Shown: in pieces, positions 8,797 through 18,859 of the stretch | How positions within the stretch are numbered: position 1 is the first letter of the stretch | Layout of the letters: every line of letters begins with the position of its first letter | Assembly (NCBI GenBank): GCA_963757265.1 | Contig: CAVWRA010000006.1 | Location: 248,001-312,000 of the forward strand | Length of the DNA: 64,000 nucleotides | Source of the DNA: CAIVVT01 sp963757265 | GTDB taxonomy: Bacteria > Acidobacteriota > Terriglobia > Bryobacterales > Bryobacteraceae | Direction: 5' to 3' | Program-made: the position numbers and the translations under genes | Notes under the pieces: generated by a model | Seen by the model: the letters and a program-made list of their open reading frames with translations, nothing else | What the model was told of the DNA's origin: nothing | Database searches by the model: none

Positions 8797-9192
8797 TTAG
8801 AGGACGCTGACACCTTGCCGCTGGGCCTCTTTGCGCAAAGCTGTGTCTCGCGTCAGCAGGCAAGCATCCTCCCGCCGCGCCAGCGCAAGGTAGAACATGT
8901 CGTAGGCAGACCGAGCGGTGGTGCGCGCCAGCAAGAAGGCCTCACGCGCCAGTTCCTCGCTGGGGACCAAGACATCCACCAAACCGAGGGCGCGGCTCAG
9001 AGCGCGATCGCAGAGGTCAACGTTGAGCCCTTCGAACCGGTGGTATTTCCAGATTGTGTTGACCAGCTCGGGGACCAACAAGTCCGGCGCCAGGATCGAA
9101 TCCGCTGCCTCAAGCGCTTCCTCGAGTGGGTGAGATTGAGGACGACGGAGTACCACCACCACAGCCGCGCTGGCATCCAATACGAGCCTCAC
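8797..9192 (-). CDS. vapC: PIN-domain ribonuclease toxin
   Basis: This 131-residue PIN-domain protein is the toxin of a type II toxin-antitoxin pair. It would cleave RNA (often tRNA in this family) using a Mg2+-dependent acidic cluster. The expected acidic residues are visible: Asp in VLDASAAV, Glu in LVPELVN, Asp in SAYDMFYLALA and Asp in LLTRDTALR. It overlaps the antitoxin gene by 4 bp. The order antitoxin then toxin is standard. It is convergent with the mutase gene, with 11 bp between them. Confidence 0.9.
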   Translation of the reverse strand: MRLVLDASAAVVVVLRRPQSHPLEEALEAADSILAPDLLVPELVNTIWKYHRFEGLNVDLCDRALSRALGLVDVLVPSEELAREAFLLARTTARSAYDMFYLALARREDACLLTRDTALRKEAQRQGVSVL

Positions 9193-9434
9193 CTCTGCCG
9201 GTCCTCGCGTATGAGCTTGACGGGGTCGCTCAGCTTCAGCTTCTTCAGGATGACGTCGGCGCGAATCGCTTGCAGCAACGCCTTCCGCCGGGCCTTGGCG
9301 TCCACATCCACCTGCAGGCCTCGGGCGAGAACCTCCACTGCCTGCTGGGCCAGACTGCGGCGTTCTTCCTTCGCCTGCTCTACAAGCTTGCGATAAATGG
9401 GCTCTGGAACGTCCCTCATTTGAATCAGGGGCAT
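9189..9434 (-). CDS. vapB: VapB/FitA-type ribbon-helix-helix antitoxin
   Basis: The 81-residue protein starts with MPLIQMRDVPEPIYRKL, the FitA-like ribbon-helix-helix pattern (a beta strand followed by a helix that dimerises and binds DNA). The C-terminal half, rich in Lys/Leu, would wrap the toxin. It precedes and overlaps vapC, so it is expected to neutralise the toxin and repress the shared promoter. Confidence 0.82.
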   Translation of the reverse strand: MPLIQMRDVPEPIYRKLVEQAKEERRSLAQQAVEVLARGLQVDVDAKARRKALLQAIRADVILKKLKLSDPVKLIREDRQR

Positions 9435-9457
9435 AATGCCTTCATTTTGCCACGGAA

Positions 9458-9471
9458 TGCAGCTTGCTGCA
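9458..9471. promoter_or_regulatory. candidate vapBC operator palindrome
   Basis: TGCAGC and GCTGCA form a perfect 6-bp inverted repeat separated by TT, 24 bp upstream of the vapB start. Ribbon-helix-helix antitoxins bind such short palindromes at their own promoter. The assignment rests on position and symmetry only. Confidence 0.35.
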
Positions 9472-9970
9472 AATTGCAGGCGACCGACTTACTGGCCCGA
9501 CGCGAGTTTGTCGGGCGCGCCGATATCGGGCCCGGCCGCGGACTCGCGGGCAAGCGCGGTAGCGAGGCGCTGGACCGCGGCGTGAACTTCGTCGGACAGC
9601 CCCGCGCCCCATTCGAAGCCCGCCGCTTCGATGCCGTAGACGATCGCCTCCTCCGGCACGTTTTTCGTGATCTGGCCGAGACGGAATGCCTCACTGATGC
9701 CGAAGCCGTGCGTGGAACCGCCCAGCCGGGCTTGAAACTGCTCCGCTCCTGCGCCGCCATGAATCTCGAAACGGTGGATGGCGCCGGGCGCTGCCGCGCC
9801 GGTCACGATCGCGTCCACGATGATCACTTTCTGATGTCCGCTCCAGGCGTCCAGCAGCGTAAAGGCGTCGCCCGGCAGGCAGCGCGCCGCCGCGCCCAGC
9901 AGTCGCAGCGCATCGGCGCACGCCGGGCCGGCCCCATCGTCGCCGCGGTCGGCGTTGCCACAACAGACAA

Positions 9971-11295
<1,325 letters not shown>

Positions 11296-11299
<4 letters not shown>

Positions 11300-12081
11300 C
11301 GCGTTGGCACCTCTTCGCTCACCTTCCTGAACTGCCACGCCCAGGCGTTGAATTTGCGGAAGTTCCGCTGCACGTCGGCCTCGCCCATTCCGTCCGCCCT
11401 CAGCCGCTGCGCGAGTGCCGGAGCATTGGCGTTCTCGTGCGGCCCGAAGCATCCGTAGCAGCCCCGCCCCATGGCCGGGCACAGCGCGCCGCAACCGGCC
11501 TGCGTCACCGGGCCCAGGCAGGGTTCGTCGCTCGCCACCAGCACGCAGGTGTTGCCCCGCCGTTTGCACTCGATGCACAACGAAGCCAGCGGCAACTGCG
11601 GCCGGCGTCCTATCAACAGCGCCGCGACAATCTCAAGGAAGTGCGCCTTCGACACCGGGCAGCCGCGCAGTTCGAAATCCACCGGCACGTGCTCGGCCAC
11701 GGGCGTCGACGTCTTCAGGGTGCTGATGAAATCCGGTTTGGCGTATACCATCCGCACGAACTCGCCCGCGTCCTTCCAGTTCCGCAGCGCCTGGATGCCG
11801 CCCGCCGTCGCGCACGCCCCCAACGCCACCAGCAGTCGCGACTGCCTCCGGATCTGCTGAATCCGGTCAGCGTCGTGGTGGGTCGTGATGGATCCCTCGA
11901 CGAACGCGATGTCGAACGGCCCCTTGCCCATGTTTCTCGAAGCTTCGGGGAAATAGCGGATCTCCACCGCCCCGGCCACCGCCAGCAGCTCGTCTTCGCA
12001 GTCCAGCAGCGTGAGCTGGCAGCCGTCGCAGGAGGCGAACTTGAAGATCCCCACAACCGGCTTGTGCTTTTCAGATTTCAT
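11296..12081 (-). CDS. hydD: [NiFe]-hydrogenase small (delta) subunit
   Basis: The 261-residue small subunit passes electrons from the active site through Fe-S clusters. Cluster ligands are visible in FASCDGCQLTLLDCEDE (proximal), LGACATAGG and FELRGCPVSK. Further cysteines follow in SLCIECKRRGNTC, GPVTQAGCGALCPAMG and RGCYGCFGP, consistent with three [4Fe-4S] clusters as in group 3b enzymes. It has no Tat signal, which fits a cytoplasmic enzyme. The ATG at 12081 overlaps the end of hydG by 11 bp. Confidence 0.92.
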
Positions 12082-12931
12082 ACAGGTCCATCCAGGGCTC
12101 GATAGCGTCGCAGGCAAACACCGGACCGTCCTTGCACACGAAGAACGGCCCCAGCTGGCAGTGGCCGCAGAACCCCGCGGCACACTTCATGTTGCGTTCC
12201 ATCGACATGTAGATTTGCTTCTTGGGGAAGCCACGCGACTGCAATTCGCGGCTGGCGTAGCGCATCATGATCTCCGGCCCGCACAGCAGCGCGATCGTTT
12301 CCGTCGGTTGCGCGCGAATCGACCGGAACAGCGTCGTCACCACGCCCACGTGCCCGCGCCAGCTCACGCCGCCGTAATCTACCGTCACCAGCGATTGCGT
12401 GTCCGGCAGCAGGTTCCAGGCCGCCAGCTCCTTCTTATAGAGAATGTCCCGCGGCGTGCGCGCGCCGTACAGGATCATCAGCCGGTTGTAGTCGCCCCGG
12501 TGCCGCAGAATGTGATAAATCGCCGGGCGCAGCGGCGCCAGCCCGATGCCGCCGGCCACGATCAGCACGCTCTTGCCGCGCGCTTCGGTCATCGGCCAGG
12601 GTGTGCCGAACGGCCCCCGCACGCCGATGCCCTCGCCCGGCGACCTCGTCACCAGGCTGGTCGTCACCGGGCCCACGCTGCGAATCGTGTATACCAGTTG
12701 CTCCGGCCGCTCCGGATCGCCGCTGATCGAGATCGGCAGCTCGCCCACGCCGAAGTCGTACAACATGCTGAACTGTCCGGGCCGGAAACGCGCGTCCAGG
12801 CCTTCCGGCGGTTCCAGCGTCAGCGTGAACGTGTCATGCGTCTCCTTGGAAATGCCCAGGAGCCGGCCCGGCCGGGGCTCCATCAAGGGGCTCGGCGGCG
12901 ACACCGCCGGCGTCTCCACAATCGTCGTCAT
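12071..12931 (-). CDS. hydG: hydrogenase gamma subunit, FAD/NAD(P)- and [2Fe-2S]-binding
   Basis: This 286-residue flavoprotein resembles HydG/HyhG and dihydroorotate dehydrogenase electron-transfer subunits. The N-terminal half is a ferredoxin-reductase FAD domain (RPGQFSMLYDFGVGELPIS). The NAD(P)-binding half has LIVAGGIGLAPLRP and LLCGPEIMM. The C-terminus holds a [2Fe-2S] cluster in CAAGFCGHCQLGPFFVC. It links the hydrogenase to the pyridine nucleotide pool. The start (ATG 12931) overlaps the stop of the cyclic-nucleotide-binding gene by 4 bp. Confidence 0.92.
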   Translation of the reverse strand: MTTIVETPAVSPPSPLMEPRPGRLLGISKETHDTFTLTLEPPEGLDARFRPGQFSMLYDFGVGELPISISGDPERPEQLVYTIRSVGPVTTSLVTRSPGEGIGVRGPFGTPWPMTEARGKSVLIVAGGIGLAPLRPAIYHILRHRGDYNRLMILYGARTPRDILYKKELAAWNLLPDTQSLVTVDYGGVSWRGHVGVVTTLFRSIRAQPTETIALLCGPEIMMRYASRELQSRGFPKKQIYMSMERNMKCAAGFCGHCQLGPFFVCKDGPVFACDAIEPWMDLYEI

Positions 12932-13407
12932 TGTCCGGGCCCTCCTGCCCGTTTGGCGTAAACGTCCAGCAACTGCAGCCGCGTGGCGCGCAGCCGGTCG
13001 GCCACCGTGGCGACCACCTTCCTCATCAGCCGGAAGCCGAACGCCGGATCCTTCTCGCACAGTGCAATTAACCGCGGCCCGTCGAACGCCAGCGCCCGTG
13101 TCGGCTCCAGGCAGCGCGCCTGGAATTGCTTGTTGACGCTTTCGAGCAGCGACGACCAGCCCAGGTCTTCTCCGTCACCGACTGTCTCGATCCGGAACAC
13201 CCGCCCCGGCGCCAGCAGCTCCAGCGCGATGTGCCCCGTGATGACCAGGTAGAAGAAGCTCGACGGGTCCCCCTCCCGGAAGATGATCTGCTCCGGCTGG
13301 AAACGAACCTCAAACGTCAGCTCCGTCAGTTTCGCGACGTCGGCTTCCGGCAGACCGGCGAGAAAGGGATGGCTCGCCAGCGCGATCTTGACTTCCGCTC
13401 CGCTCAT
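12928..13407 (-). CDS. free-standing cyclic nucleotide-binding domain protein in hydrogenase operon
   Basis: The 159-residue product is a single cNMP-binding (Crp-like) beta-roll, roughly residues 10-125: FLAGLPEADVAKLTELTFEVRFQPEQ, then IIFREGDPSSFFYLVITGHIAL and DLGWSSLLES. After the domain there is only a C-terminal helix (LMRKVVATVADRLRATRLQ) and no helix-turn-helix. It is therefore not a complete Crp/Fnr regulator. It overlaps hydB and hydG by 4 bp on either side, so it is made together with the enzyme. It may sense a nucleotide or redox cue and act on the hydrogenase directly, but that is inference. Confidence 0.85.
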   Translation of the reverse strand: MSGAEVKIALASHPFLAGLPEADVAKLTELTFEVRFQPEQIIFREGDPSSFFYLVITGHIALELLAPGRVFRIETVGDGEDLGWSSLLESVNKQFQARCLEPTRALAFDGPRLIALCEKDPAFGFRLMRKVVATVADRLRATRLQLLDVYAKRAGGPGQ

Positions 13408-14546
13408 ACGCTCTTGCCTCCTTGTGTTGCGCCCGCCAGCTCGGCGAACTCTTCCGTAATGTCGATGCCCGCCGGACACCACGCCACGCAGCGCCCGCAA
13501 CCAGTGCACCCGGCCGTGCCGAACTGCTGCTGCCACCACGCCAGCTTGTGGCCCAGCCATTGGCGGTAACGCGACTTCACGCTGGTGCGCACGCTCCCGC
13601 CGTGAATGTAGGTGAAACTCTGCGTGAAGCACGAGTCCCACAGCCGCAGGCGCTCGCCCGCCTGGCCGTCCAGGCTCGTCTTTTCGACCGTGTTGACGCA
13701 GAAGCAGGTGGGGCACGAAAGCGTGCAGTTGGCGCACGCCAGGCACCGCCGCGCCGTCTCTTCCCAGCGCGGGTGCTCGAAGTTGCGCAGCATGACGGCC
13801 GGCGCAGTGCGCCAGTCCAACTTGCGGCTCTGGCTCGCGCCGGCCTGCTTGCAGGCCTCCCGGCACTCCGCCACGTACGCCGCTTCGGCCCGCGGCGCAC
13901 CCAGCGCCTCCACCAGGTGCAGACCCCGCGCCGTGCCCGTCTCGGCCAGGTACTCCACTCCTGCCTGGGCCTCGCCGCCGCTGAGCCGCTCGGTCAGCGC
14001 GATGTCGAATCCCTTGGCGGCGCGCGGCCCGCACTCCATCGACGCGCAGAAGCAGGTCTCCAACGCGACCGTGCAGTTCACCGCGACGATCAGCGCCTCG
14101 CGCCGCCGCGCCGCGTAGAGCTCCTCGACAAAACGGTCCTCCAGCAGCACCTTGTCGAGCCGCTCCAGCGCCGCCACATCGCAGGGCCGCAGCCCCACGA
14201 ACGCCCTCTTCGCCGCCGCCGGCTCTTCCTGCAGGATGTGGAATGTCCCGTCGCTCTTGGACGCCAGCGCGAAGCGCGCCTGCGGCACGTGCAGCCAGCG
14301 CTTGACGCTGTCCGGCGAGGGGCCCCACGCGAACCGCTCCGGCCCCGCGCGCTCGCGCAGCCGGTAATGGCCGGGAGTCGCATCCGCTCCTACTCCGGCC
14401 GGCAGCTCTTCCAGGCTGCCGACCGGTCCCCAGCGGATGGCCGCACCATCCTTTCGGGGACCGATTACCTCATACCCCTGCTCCGCCAGGAGCGCGATCA
14501 ACCGCCCGAGATGCTCCGGGCTGAGCCGCCACGCCTTGTCGCGCAT
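13404..14546 (-). CDS. hydB: hydrogenase beta subunit, two [4Fe-4S] clusters
   Basis: The 380-residue protein matches HydB/HyhB of bidirectional sulfhydrogenases, an electron-transfer subunit. Cluster motifs are CLACANCTLSCPTCFC and CTGCGRCVAWCPAGIDI. A further cysteine-rich stretch (NCTVALETCFCASMECGP) lies in the middle. ATG 14546 is chosen because GGGAGG stands eight bases upstream; a TTG five codons earlier would bury that site. It is the first gene of the operon hydB - cNMP-binding protein - hydG - hydD - hydA - protease. Confidence 0.9.
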   Translation of the reverse strand: MRDKAWRLSPEHLGRLIALLAEQGYEVIGPRKDGAAIRWGPVGSLEELPAGVGADATPGHYRLRERAGPERFAWGPSPDSVKRWLHVPQARFALASKSDGTFHILQEEPAAAKRAFVGLRPCDVAALERLDKVLLEDRFVEELYAARRREALIVAVNCTVALETCFCASMECGPRAAKGFDIALTERLSGGEAQAGVEYLAETGTARGLHLVEALGAPRAEAAYVAECREACKQAGASQSRKLDWRTAPAVMLRNFEHPRWEETARRCLACANCTLSCPTCFCVNTVEKTSLDGQAGERLRLWDSCFTQSFTYIHGGSVRTSVKSRYRQWLGHKLAWWQQQFGTAGCTGCGRCVAWCPAGIDITEEFAELAGATQGGKSV

Positions 14547-14574
14547 TCGTGCGCCTCCCAACCGGCCAAATCAT

Positions 14575-14594
14575 ATCAGACTTTCAGGTCTGAT
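14575..14594. promoter_or_regulatory. candidate operator upstream of the hydrogenase operon
   Basis: ATCAGAC and GTCTGAT form a perfect 7-bp inverted repeat separated by TTTCAG, 29 bp upstream of the hydB start codon. Size and spacing suit a dimeric regulator. It does not match the Fnr consensus TTGAT-N4-ATCAA. No cognate regulator is encoded nearby other than the cNMP-binding protein, which lacks a DNA-binding domain. Confidence 0.4.
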
Positions 14595-14978
14595 TGTACC
14601 AGACTGCTCGGACTTTCCTAGCATACCCCCGTGCCGCATTGGCCCAGGGATTGGAACACATCGGCATGCGATCTGTCTGGACAATTCTCAGCTGCTATGG
14701 ATATTCAAATCTCCAGCAGACTTTTACAACCGACTCCCGGAGAATTGGGCACTGACATTTCAATGCCAGACGCGCTGAATTCTGTGTCCTGTTGCCATCA
14801 CCTCTCTGCACCGTGTAAAACGACGCGTCGGTTCCCCATGTTGGTTGCGCCGGGGAGTTACGCTTCCGGCGTGCTGCGGCTTCACGCACCGCGACCCAGC
14901 GCAATGGTCACGAGTCCGGTCTGAGGTTAGCCGGCAGTGCGGGCATCCGCAACTGTTCCAGTGGTCTGGCCCGACCGT
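14595..14978. other. intergenic region left of hydB
   Basis: This stretch between the hydrogenase operon and the ABC ATPase gene holds no ORF I can support. It is locally A+T-richer than its neighbours and presumably contains the hydrogenase promoter and the end of the ATPase transcript. I see no clear terminator hairpin followed by T residues. Confidence 0.4.
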
Positions 14979-15779
14979 TTACCACATGTGGTAGTAGCCC
15001 GACGTCTCCATCACTTCGACCGGCGTGTCGAAGATCGCGCTCAGCGTCGAGGCGCGCAGGATCTCCGCCTTCGGCCCATCGGCCAGAATCCGCCCCCGTT
15101 TCAACGCCACCACGCGCCCGATCTCCGGCAGGATGTCCGGCAGGTGGTGCGTCACCAGGATGATGGTGATGCCGCTTCGCGCCAGCCCGCGCAGCGTCCG
15201 CCGCAGCTCGCGCGTGGCGTGGATGTCCAGGCTGTTGGTGGGTTCGTCCAGCACCAGCGCCCGAGGATCGTGTACCAGCGCCCGCGCGATCACGGCCCGC
15301 CGCTGCTCGCCCGAGCTCATCGCCGTCATCTCGCGCTCCGCCAGGGCCGCGATCTCCATCCGCTCCATCACCTCGCGCGCCTTCTGCTCCATCGCGGCAG
15401 TGACTTCGTGATACGGCCACACGCCGATGCTGCCGAAAAACCCGCTCAGCACCGTCTCCCGCAGCGCGTAAGGCTTGGCGCACTGCTCCGCCAGTTCGCC
15501 CGTGACAATACCCAGCACGGCCCGCAGATCGAACAGCCGCCACACGTCTTTGCCCAGGATCCGCACCTCCGGCGCCGGCTCCAGCAGCCGCGGATAGCAC
15601 TCCCGCGTCAGCACCTTCAGCAATGTGGACTTGCCCGATCCATTGGGACCCACGATCGCCGTGTGTTCACCGGCGTGGATCGCCAGCGAGATATCGTGTA
15701 ACGCCCGGAACGCGCCGTGATCCACGGTCACGTTCCGGAACTCCAGGATCGGGGGCTGCGTTGTGGGCGGCTGCGTCAT
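14979..15779 (-). CDS. ABC transporter-type ATP-binding protein
   Basis: This is a 266-residue single ABC ATPase. Walker A is GPNGSGKSTL, the signature is MSSGEQRRA, Walker B is ALVLDEPTNSLD, and the H-loop is VTHHLPD. No permease or binding-protein gene is adjacent, so it may be a ModF/YlmA-like soluble ATPase or may serve a transporter encoded elsewhere. The upstream extension of the frame is antisense to accC and is rejected; ATG 15779 precedes a short Pro/Thr-rich leader. It lies 107 bp downstream of accC, across a hairpin-forming repeat. Confidence 0.85.
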   Translation of the reverse strand: MTQPPTTQPPILEFRNVTVDHGAFRALHDISLAIHAGEHTAIVGPNGSGKSTLLKVLTRECYPRLLEPAPEVRILGKDVWRLFDLRAVLGIVTGELAEQCAKPYALRETVLSGFFGSIGVWPYHEVTAAMEQKAREVMERMEIAALAEREMTAMSSGEQRRAVIARALVHDPRALVLDEPTNSLDIHATRELRRTLRGLARSGITIILVTHHLPDILPEIGRVVALKRGRILADGPKAEILRASTLSAIFDTPVEVMETSGYYHMW

Positions 15780-15792
15780 TTCCGGATTAAGA

Positions 15793-15882
15793 GGGGACTG
15801 ACAAATCTGTCCCAGGCGCGCGCAGTTCTTTCTGTCCACACCCTGGCTCCGCTGCGCCGTGTGGACAGATCTGTCTGTCCCC
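15793..15882. repeat. nested inverted repeat between accC and the ABC ATPase gene
   Basis: Two inverted repeats are nested. The outer arms (15793-15812 and 15863-15882) match at 18 of 20 positions; the inner arms TCTGTCCACAC (15831-15841) and GTGTGGACAGA (15859-15869) are perfect. Each outer arm is itself partly self-complementary (GACAAATCTGTC, GGACAGATCTGTC). The structure resembles a REP/BIME element or a strong intercistronic hairpin that could protect or terminate the accC transcript. Confidence 0.6.
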
Positions 15883-15886
15883 GTCC

Positions 15887-17263
15887 CTACGCCCCGGCCT
15901 CGATCGTCTCCGCCGCCTTCGCCCGTTCGAAGAACCGATGCACGTACTGCGTGTCGATCTGCGCCGCCTGGAATTCCGGGTCGGCCAGAATCCGCTGGTG
16001 CAGCGGAATCGAGGACTGGACCCCCTCGACGATGAACAGGTCCAGCGCCCGCTGCATCCGCGCAATCGCCTCGGCCCGGTCGCACCCGTAAGCCACCAGC
16101 TTCGCCACCAGCGAATCGTAGTACGGCGGAATCACACCGTTAACGTAGGCCGCCGTGTCCACGCGGATCCCCACCCCGCCCGGCAGGTTCAGCGCCTTGA
16201 TCCGCCCCGGGCACGGCGTGAACGTCTCCGGGTGCTCGGCGTTGATCCGGCACTCGATGGCGTGCCCGCGCATTTCCACCGGCCCGCCGAGAATGTCGCG
16301 CAATTTGTGGCCCATCGCGATCCGCAGTTGCGCCTTCACCAGGTCCACGCCCGTCACCGCTTCCGTCACCGGGTGCTCTACCTGGATGCGCGCGTTGACC
16401 TCGATGAAAAACAGCTCGCCCTCGTCGTCCATGATGAACTCGACCGTGCCCGCGTTGGTGTAACCGATCGCTTCCAGCGCCTTCTTCAGCGCGCCGCTGG
16501 TCCGTTTGCGCAGCTTCGGCGTCATCACCGGCGACGGCGCTTCCTCAATCAGCTTCTGATGCCGCCGCTGCACGCTGCATTCGCGTTCGCCCAGAATCTC
16601 GACCTCGCCGTGCTCGTCGCCCAGCGCCTGGAACTCGATGTGCCGTGAACGCTCGATGTACTTCTCGCAATACAGGTCGCCGCACCCGAACGCCGCCTGT
16701 GCCTCGTTCTGGGCCTGGGTGAACTGCCCGGCCAGCTCCGCCGCGTCCCGTACCACCCGCATCCCCCGCCCGCCTCCGCCCGCCGAGGCCTTCAGAATGA
16801 TCGGGTAGCCGATGTGCGCTGCCACCTCCTGCGCTTCCGCGGCGTGTTGCAGGATGCCCTCGGAGCCCGGCAGAATCGGCACCCCGTGCCGCTTCATCTC
16901 CTCGCGCGCCCGTTCCTTCAGCCCCATCAGCCGGATCACGTCCGGCCGCGGCCCCACGAACCGGATGCCCGACGTCTGGCACACCTCCGCGAAGTCCGCG
17001 TTCTCGCTCAGAAATCCGTAGCCCGGATGGATCGTGTTGACGTTGGTGATCTCCGCCGCGCTGATCACGGCCGGGATGTTGAGGTAGCTCAGCGCGCTCT
17101 TCGCCGGGCCGATGCACACCGCCTCGTCCGCGAACCGCACGTGCAGGCTGTAGCGGTCGGCCTCCGAATACACCGCCACCGTGCGCAGCCCCAGGTCCTT
17201 GCACGCGCAGATGACGCGGAGCGCGATTTCGCCGCGATTGGCGATCAGTACCTTGCGCATCAT
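15887..17263 (-). CDS. accC: acetyl-CoA carboxylase, biotin carboxylase subunit
   Basis: The 458-residue ATP-grasp enzyme carboxylates biotin on BCCP in the first step of fatty-acid synthesis. Typical features are the N-terminal VLIANRGEIALRVI, the glycine-rich ATP loop KASAGGGGRGMR, ECSVQRRHQKLIEEAPSP, and the catalytic FIEVNARIQVEHPVTE. Length is normal. It follows accB by 10 bp on the minus strand. Two adjacent ATG codons (17263, 17260) are possible starts. A nested hairpin follows the stop. Confidence 0.95.
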   Translation of the reverse strand: MMRKVLIANRGEIALRVICACKDLGLRTVAVYSEADRYSLHVRFADEAVCIGPAKSALSYLNIPAVISAAEITNVNTIHPGYGFLSENADFAEVCQTSGIRFVGPRPDVIRLMGLKERAREEMKRHGVPILPGSEGILQHAAEAQEVAAHIGYPIILKASAGGGGRGMRVVRDAAELAGQFTQAQNEAQAAFGCGDLYCEKYIERSRHIEFQALGDEHGEVEILGERECSVQRRHQKLIEEAPSPVMTPKLRKRTSGALKKALEAIGYTNAGTVEFIMDDEGELFFIEVNARIQVEHPVTEAVTGVDLVKAQLRIAMGHKLRDILGGPVEMRGHAIECRINAEHPETFTPCPGRIKALNLPGGVGIRVDTAAYVNGVIPPYYDSLVAKLVAYGCDRAEAIARMQRALDLFIVEGVQSSIPLHQRILADPEFQAAQIDTQYVHRFFERAKAAETIEAGA

Positions 17264-17273
17264 GGCGGCGTCC

Positions 17274-17774
17274 CTAGTCCGGCTTCACCAGGTACAGCGT
17301 CTCGCCGTACTCCACCGGCTGGCCGTTCTCCACCAGCCGCTTGACGAGGGTGCCCGCAATCTCGGCTTCGATTTCGTTCATCAGCTTCATCGATTCGATG
17401 ATGCACAGCACCTTGCCCGGCTTGATCGCATCGCCGACTTTCACGAAACTCTCCGCCCCCGGGGCCGGCGCTTCATAGAACGTCCCCACAATCGGCGCCG
17501 TGACCGCCTTCAGCGTCGGATCGGTCAGGTCCGGTTCTTCCGTCGCCGCCGCCGTGTCCGCCGCGCTGAGGTTGGTCGCCGGTACGCTGATCTGCGCGAA
17601 CGGCGCCGGCGGAGGCGTCGCGGCAGCCGGCGCTGCCGGAACCACGATCTCCTGCGTCAACGTCCCGCCCGTGCGCTTGATCCACACCCGGTTGTCCCCG
17701 CGCTGCACCTCCAGCTCGGCAATGCCGCTTTCGCAAACGGTCTTGATCAGATCGCGAATCTCTTCGAGGGTCAT
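17274..17774 (-). CDS. accB: biotin carboxyl carrier protein of acetyl-CoA carboxylase
   Basis: The 166-residue carrier has an N-terminal helical region (residues 1-40), an Ala/Pro-rich linker (about 45-85) and a C-terminal biotinyl domain. The biotinylated lysine sits in CIIESMKLMNEIE. It receives carboxyl groups from AccC and passes them to the carboxyltransferase, whose genes are not in the window. The start overlaps the stop of the upstream peptidase by 4 bp. Confidence 0.95.
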   Translation of the reverse strand: MTLEEIRDLIKTVCESGIAELEVQRGDNRVWIKRTGGTLTQEIVVPAAPAAATPPPAPFAQISVPATNLSAADTAAATEEPDLTDPTLKAVTAPIVGTFYEAPAPGAESFVKVGDAIKPGKVLCIIESMKLMNEIEAEIAGTLVKRLVENGQPVEYGETLYLVKPD

Positions 17775-18859
17775 GCTTCCAGAACCAATAATCCCTTCGG
17801 GACCGCCGTCAGCACCTCCGCGCCGCGGGCCGTCACCAGGACAGTATCCTCAATCCGGACGCCTCCCCTGCCGGGAATGTAGGCGCCGGGCTCGATCGTT
17901 ATCACCATATTCTGCTCGAGCGCTTCCTTCACCCTGCGCCCGATGCGCGGGGCTTCGTGGATCTCGAGGCCGAGCCCGTGTCCGGTCGAATGCACAAAAA
18001 ACTCTGCGTACCCATGCCGCTGCAACATCTTGCGCGCCGCACGGTTGACGCCGGCGCAAGTCGCGCCCGGCCGCACCGCATCCAGCGCCGCCAGTTGCGC
18101 CTCCAGCACAGCCGCGTACAGGCGCTTCGTTGCCGAGGTCGGGCGGCCGGTATGGCTCATACGCGTCATGTCGCTGGCGTAGCCCTCCAGGCTCGCGCCC
18201 ATGTCTACCAATACTAGCTGATCGGCCCGCACCCGCGACCCCGTCGGCTGCGCATGCGGCAGCGCCGACCGCGCCCCGGCCGCTACGATCGTTTCAAACG
18301 CCGGCCGCTCCGCCCCCAGCCGTCGCATCCGGTATTCCAGTTCGGCCGCGATCTCCCGCTCGCTGATCCCCACGCGGATCTGTTTCACGGTTTCCAGGTA
18401 CGCCCGGTCGCAAACCTCCACCGAACGCCGGATCGCCTCAATCTCGCCCGCATCCTTCACCGCCCGCAGCCGCTCCGCCAGGCCGCTCACGTCACTCAGC
18501 CTGACCCCGCGCCCCAACTGCTCGCCGATGCGGGCGTATTCCGCCTGCGGGAGCGCTTCGGCCTCCACGCCCAGCTGCGTCAGTCGCCGCTGCTTCACGC
18601 TCTTGACCACTTCCGGCCACAACGGTCCGCGCACCACCTTCACTCTGCCGCCCGTCTCCTGGGCGGCCTGCAATTCGTAGCGCGGATCGGTGTACAGGAT
18701 CGTCTCTTTCGCGCTCAGCAGAACCACTGCGCTCGATCCGCTGAAGCCCGTCAGGTACCGGATGTTGGAGAGCTGCGAGAACGCCGCCGCGGCCGCCTGC
18801 CGCTCCTCGAGCAGCCCCAGCATTCGCTCGCGCCGCGCCTGGTAGGTCGATTCGGCCAC
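17771..18859 (-). CDS. M24B family Xaa-Pro aminopeptidase
   Basis: The 362-residue protein is a creatinase-fold metallopeptidase that removes N-terminal residues before proline. The N-terminal domain covers residues 1-130. The catalytic domain shows the dinuclear metal ligands: Asp in VLVDMGAS, Asp in GYASDMTRM, His in HSTGHGLGLEIHE, Glu in ITIEPGAYI and Glu in VRIEDTVLV. The length matches short bacterial PepP/YpdF-like enzymes. It heads the pepP-accB-accC operon, an order common in many bacteria. Confidence 0.9.
   Translation of the reverse strand: MAESTYQARRERMLGLLEERQAAAAAFSQLSNIRYLTGFSGSSAVVLLSAKETILYTDPRYELQAAQETGGRVKVVRGPLWPEVVKSVKQRRLTQLGVEAEALPQAEYARIGEQLGRGVRLSDVSGLAERLRAVKDAGEIEAIRRSVEVCDRAYLETVKQIRVGISEREIAAELEYRMRRLGAERPAFETIVAAGARSALPHAQPTGSRVRADQLVLVDMGASLEGYASDMTRMSHTGRPTSATKRLYAAVLEAQLAALDAVRPGATCAGVNRAARKMLQRHGYAEFFVHSTGHGLGLEIHEAPRIGRRVKEALEQNMVITIEPGAYIPGRGGVRIEDTVLVTARGAEVLTAVPKGLLVLEA

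Noticed and set aside
6869..8863. 664-residue minus-strand ORF over the mutase gene
   Set aside because: Its composition mirrors the codons of the real plus-strand mutase gene; it has no recognisable domain or ribosome site.
14631..14924. 97-residue plus-strand ORF upstream of the hydrogenase operon
   Set aside because: No ribosome site, no domain, mixed composition; better explained as promoter-containing intergenic DNA.
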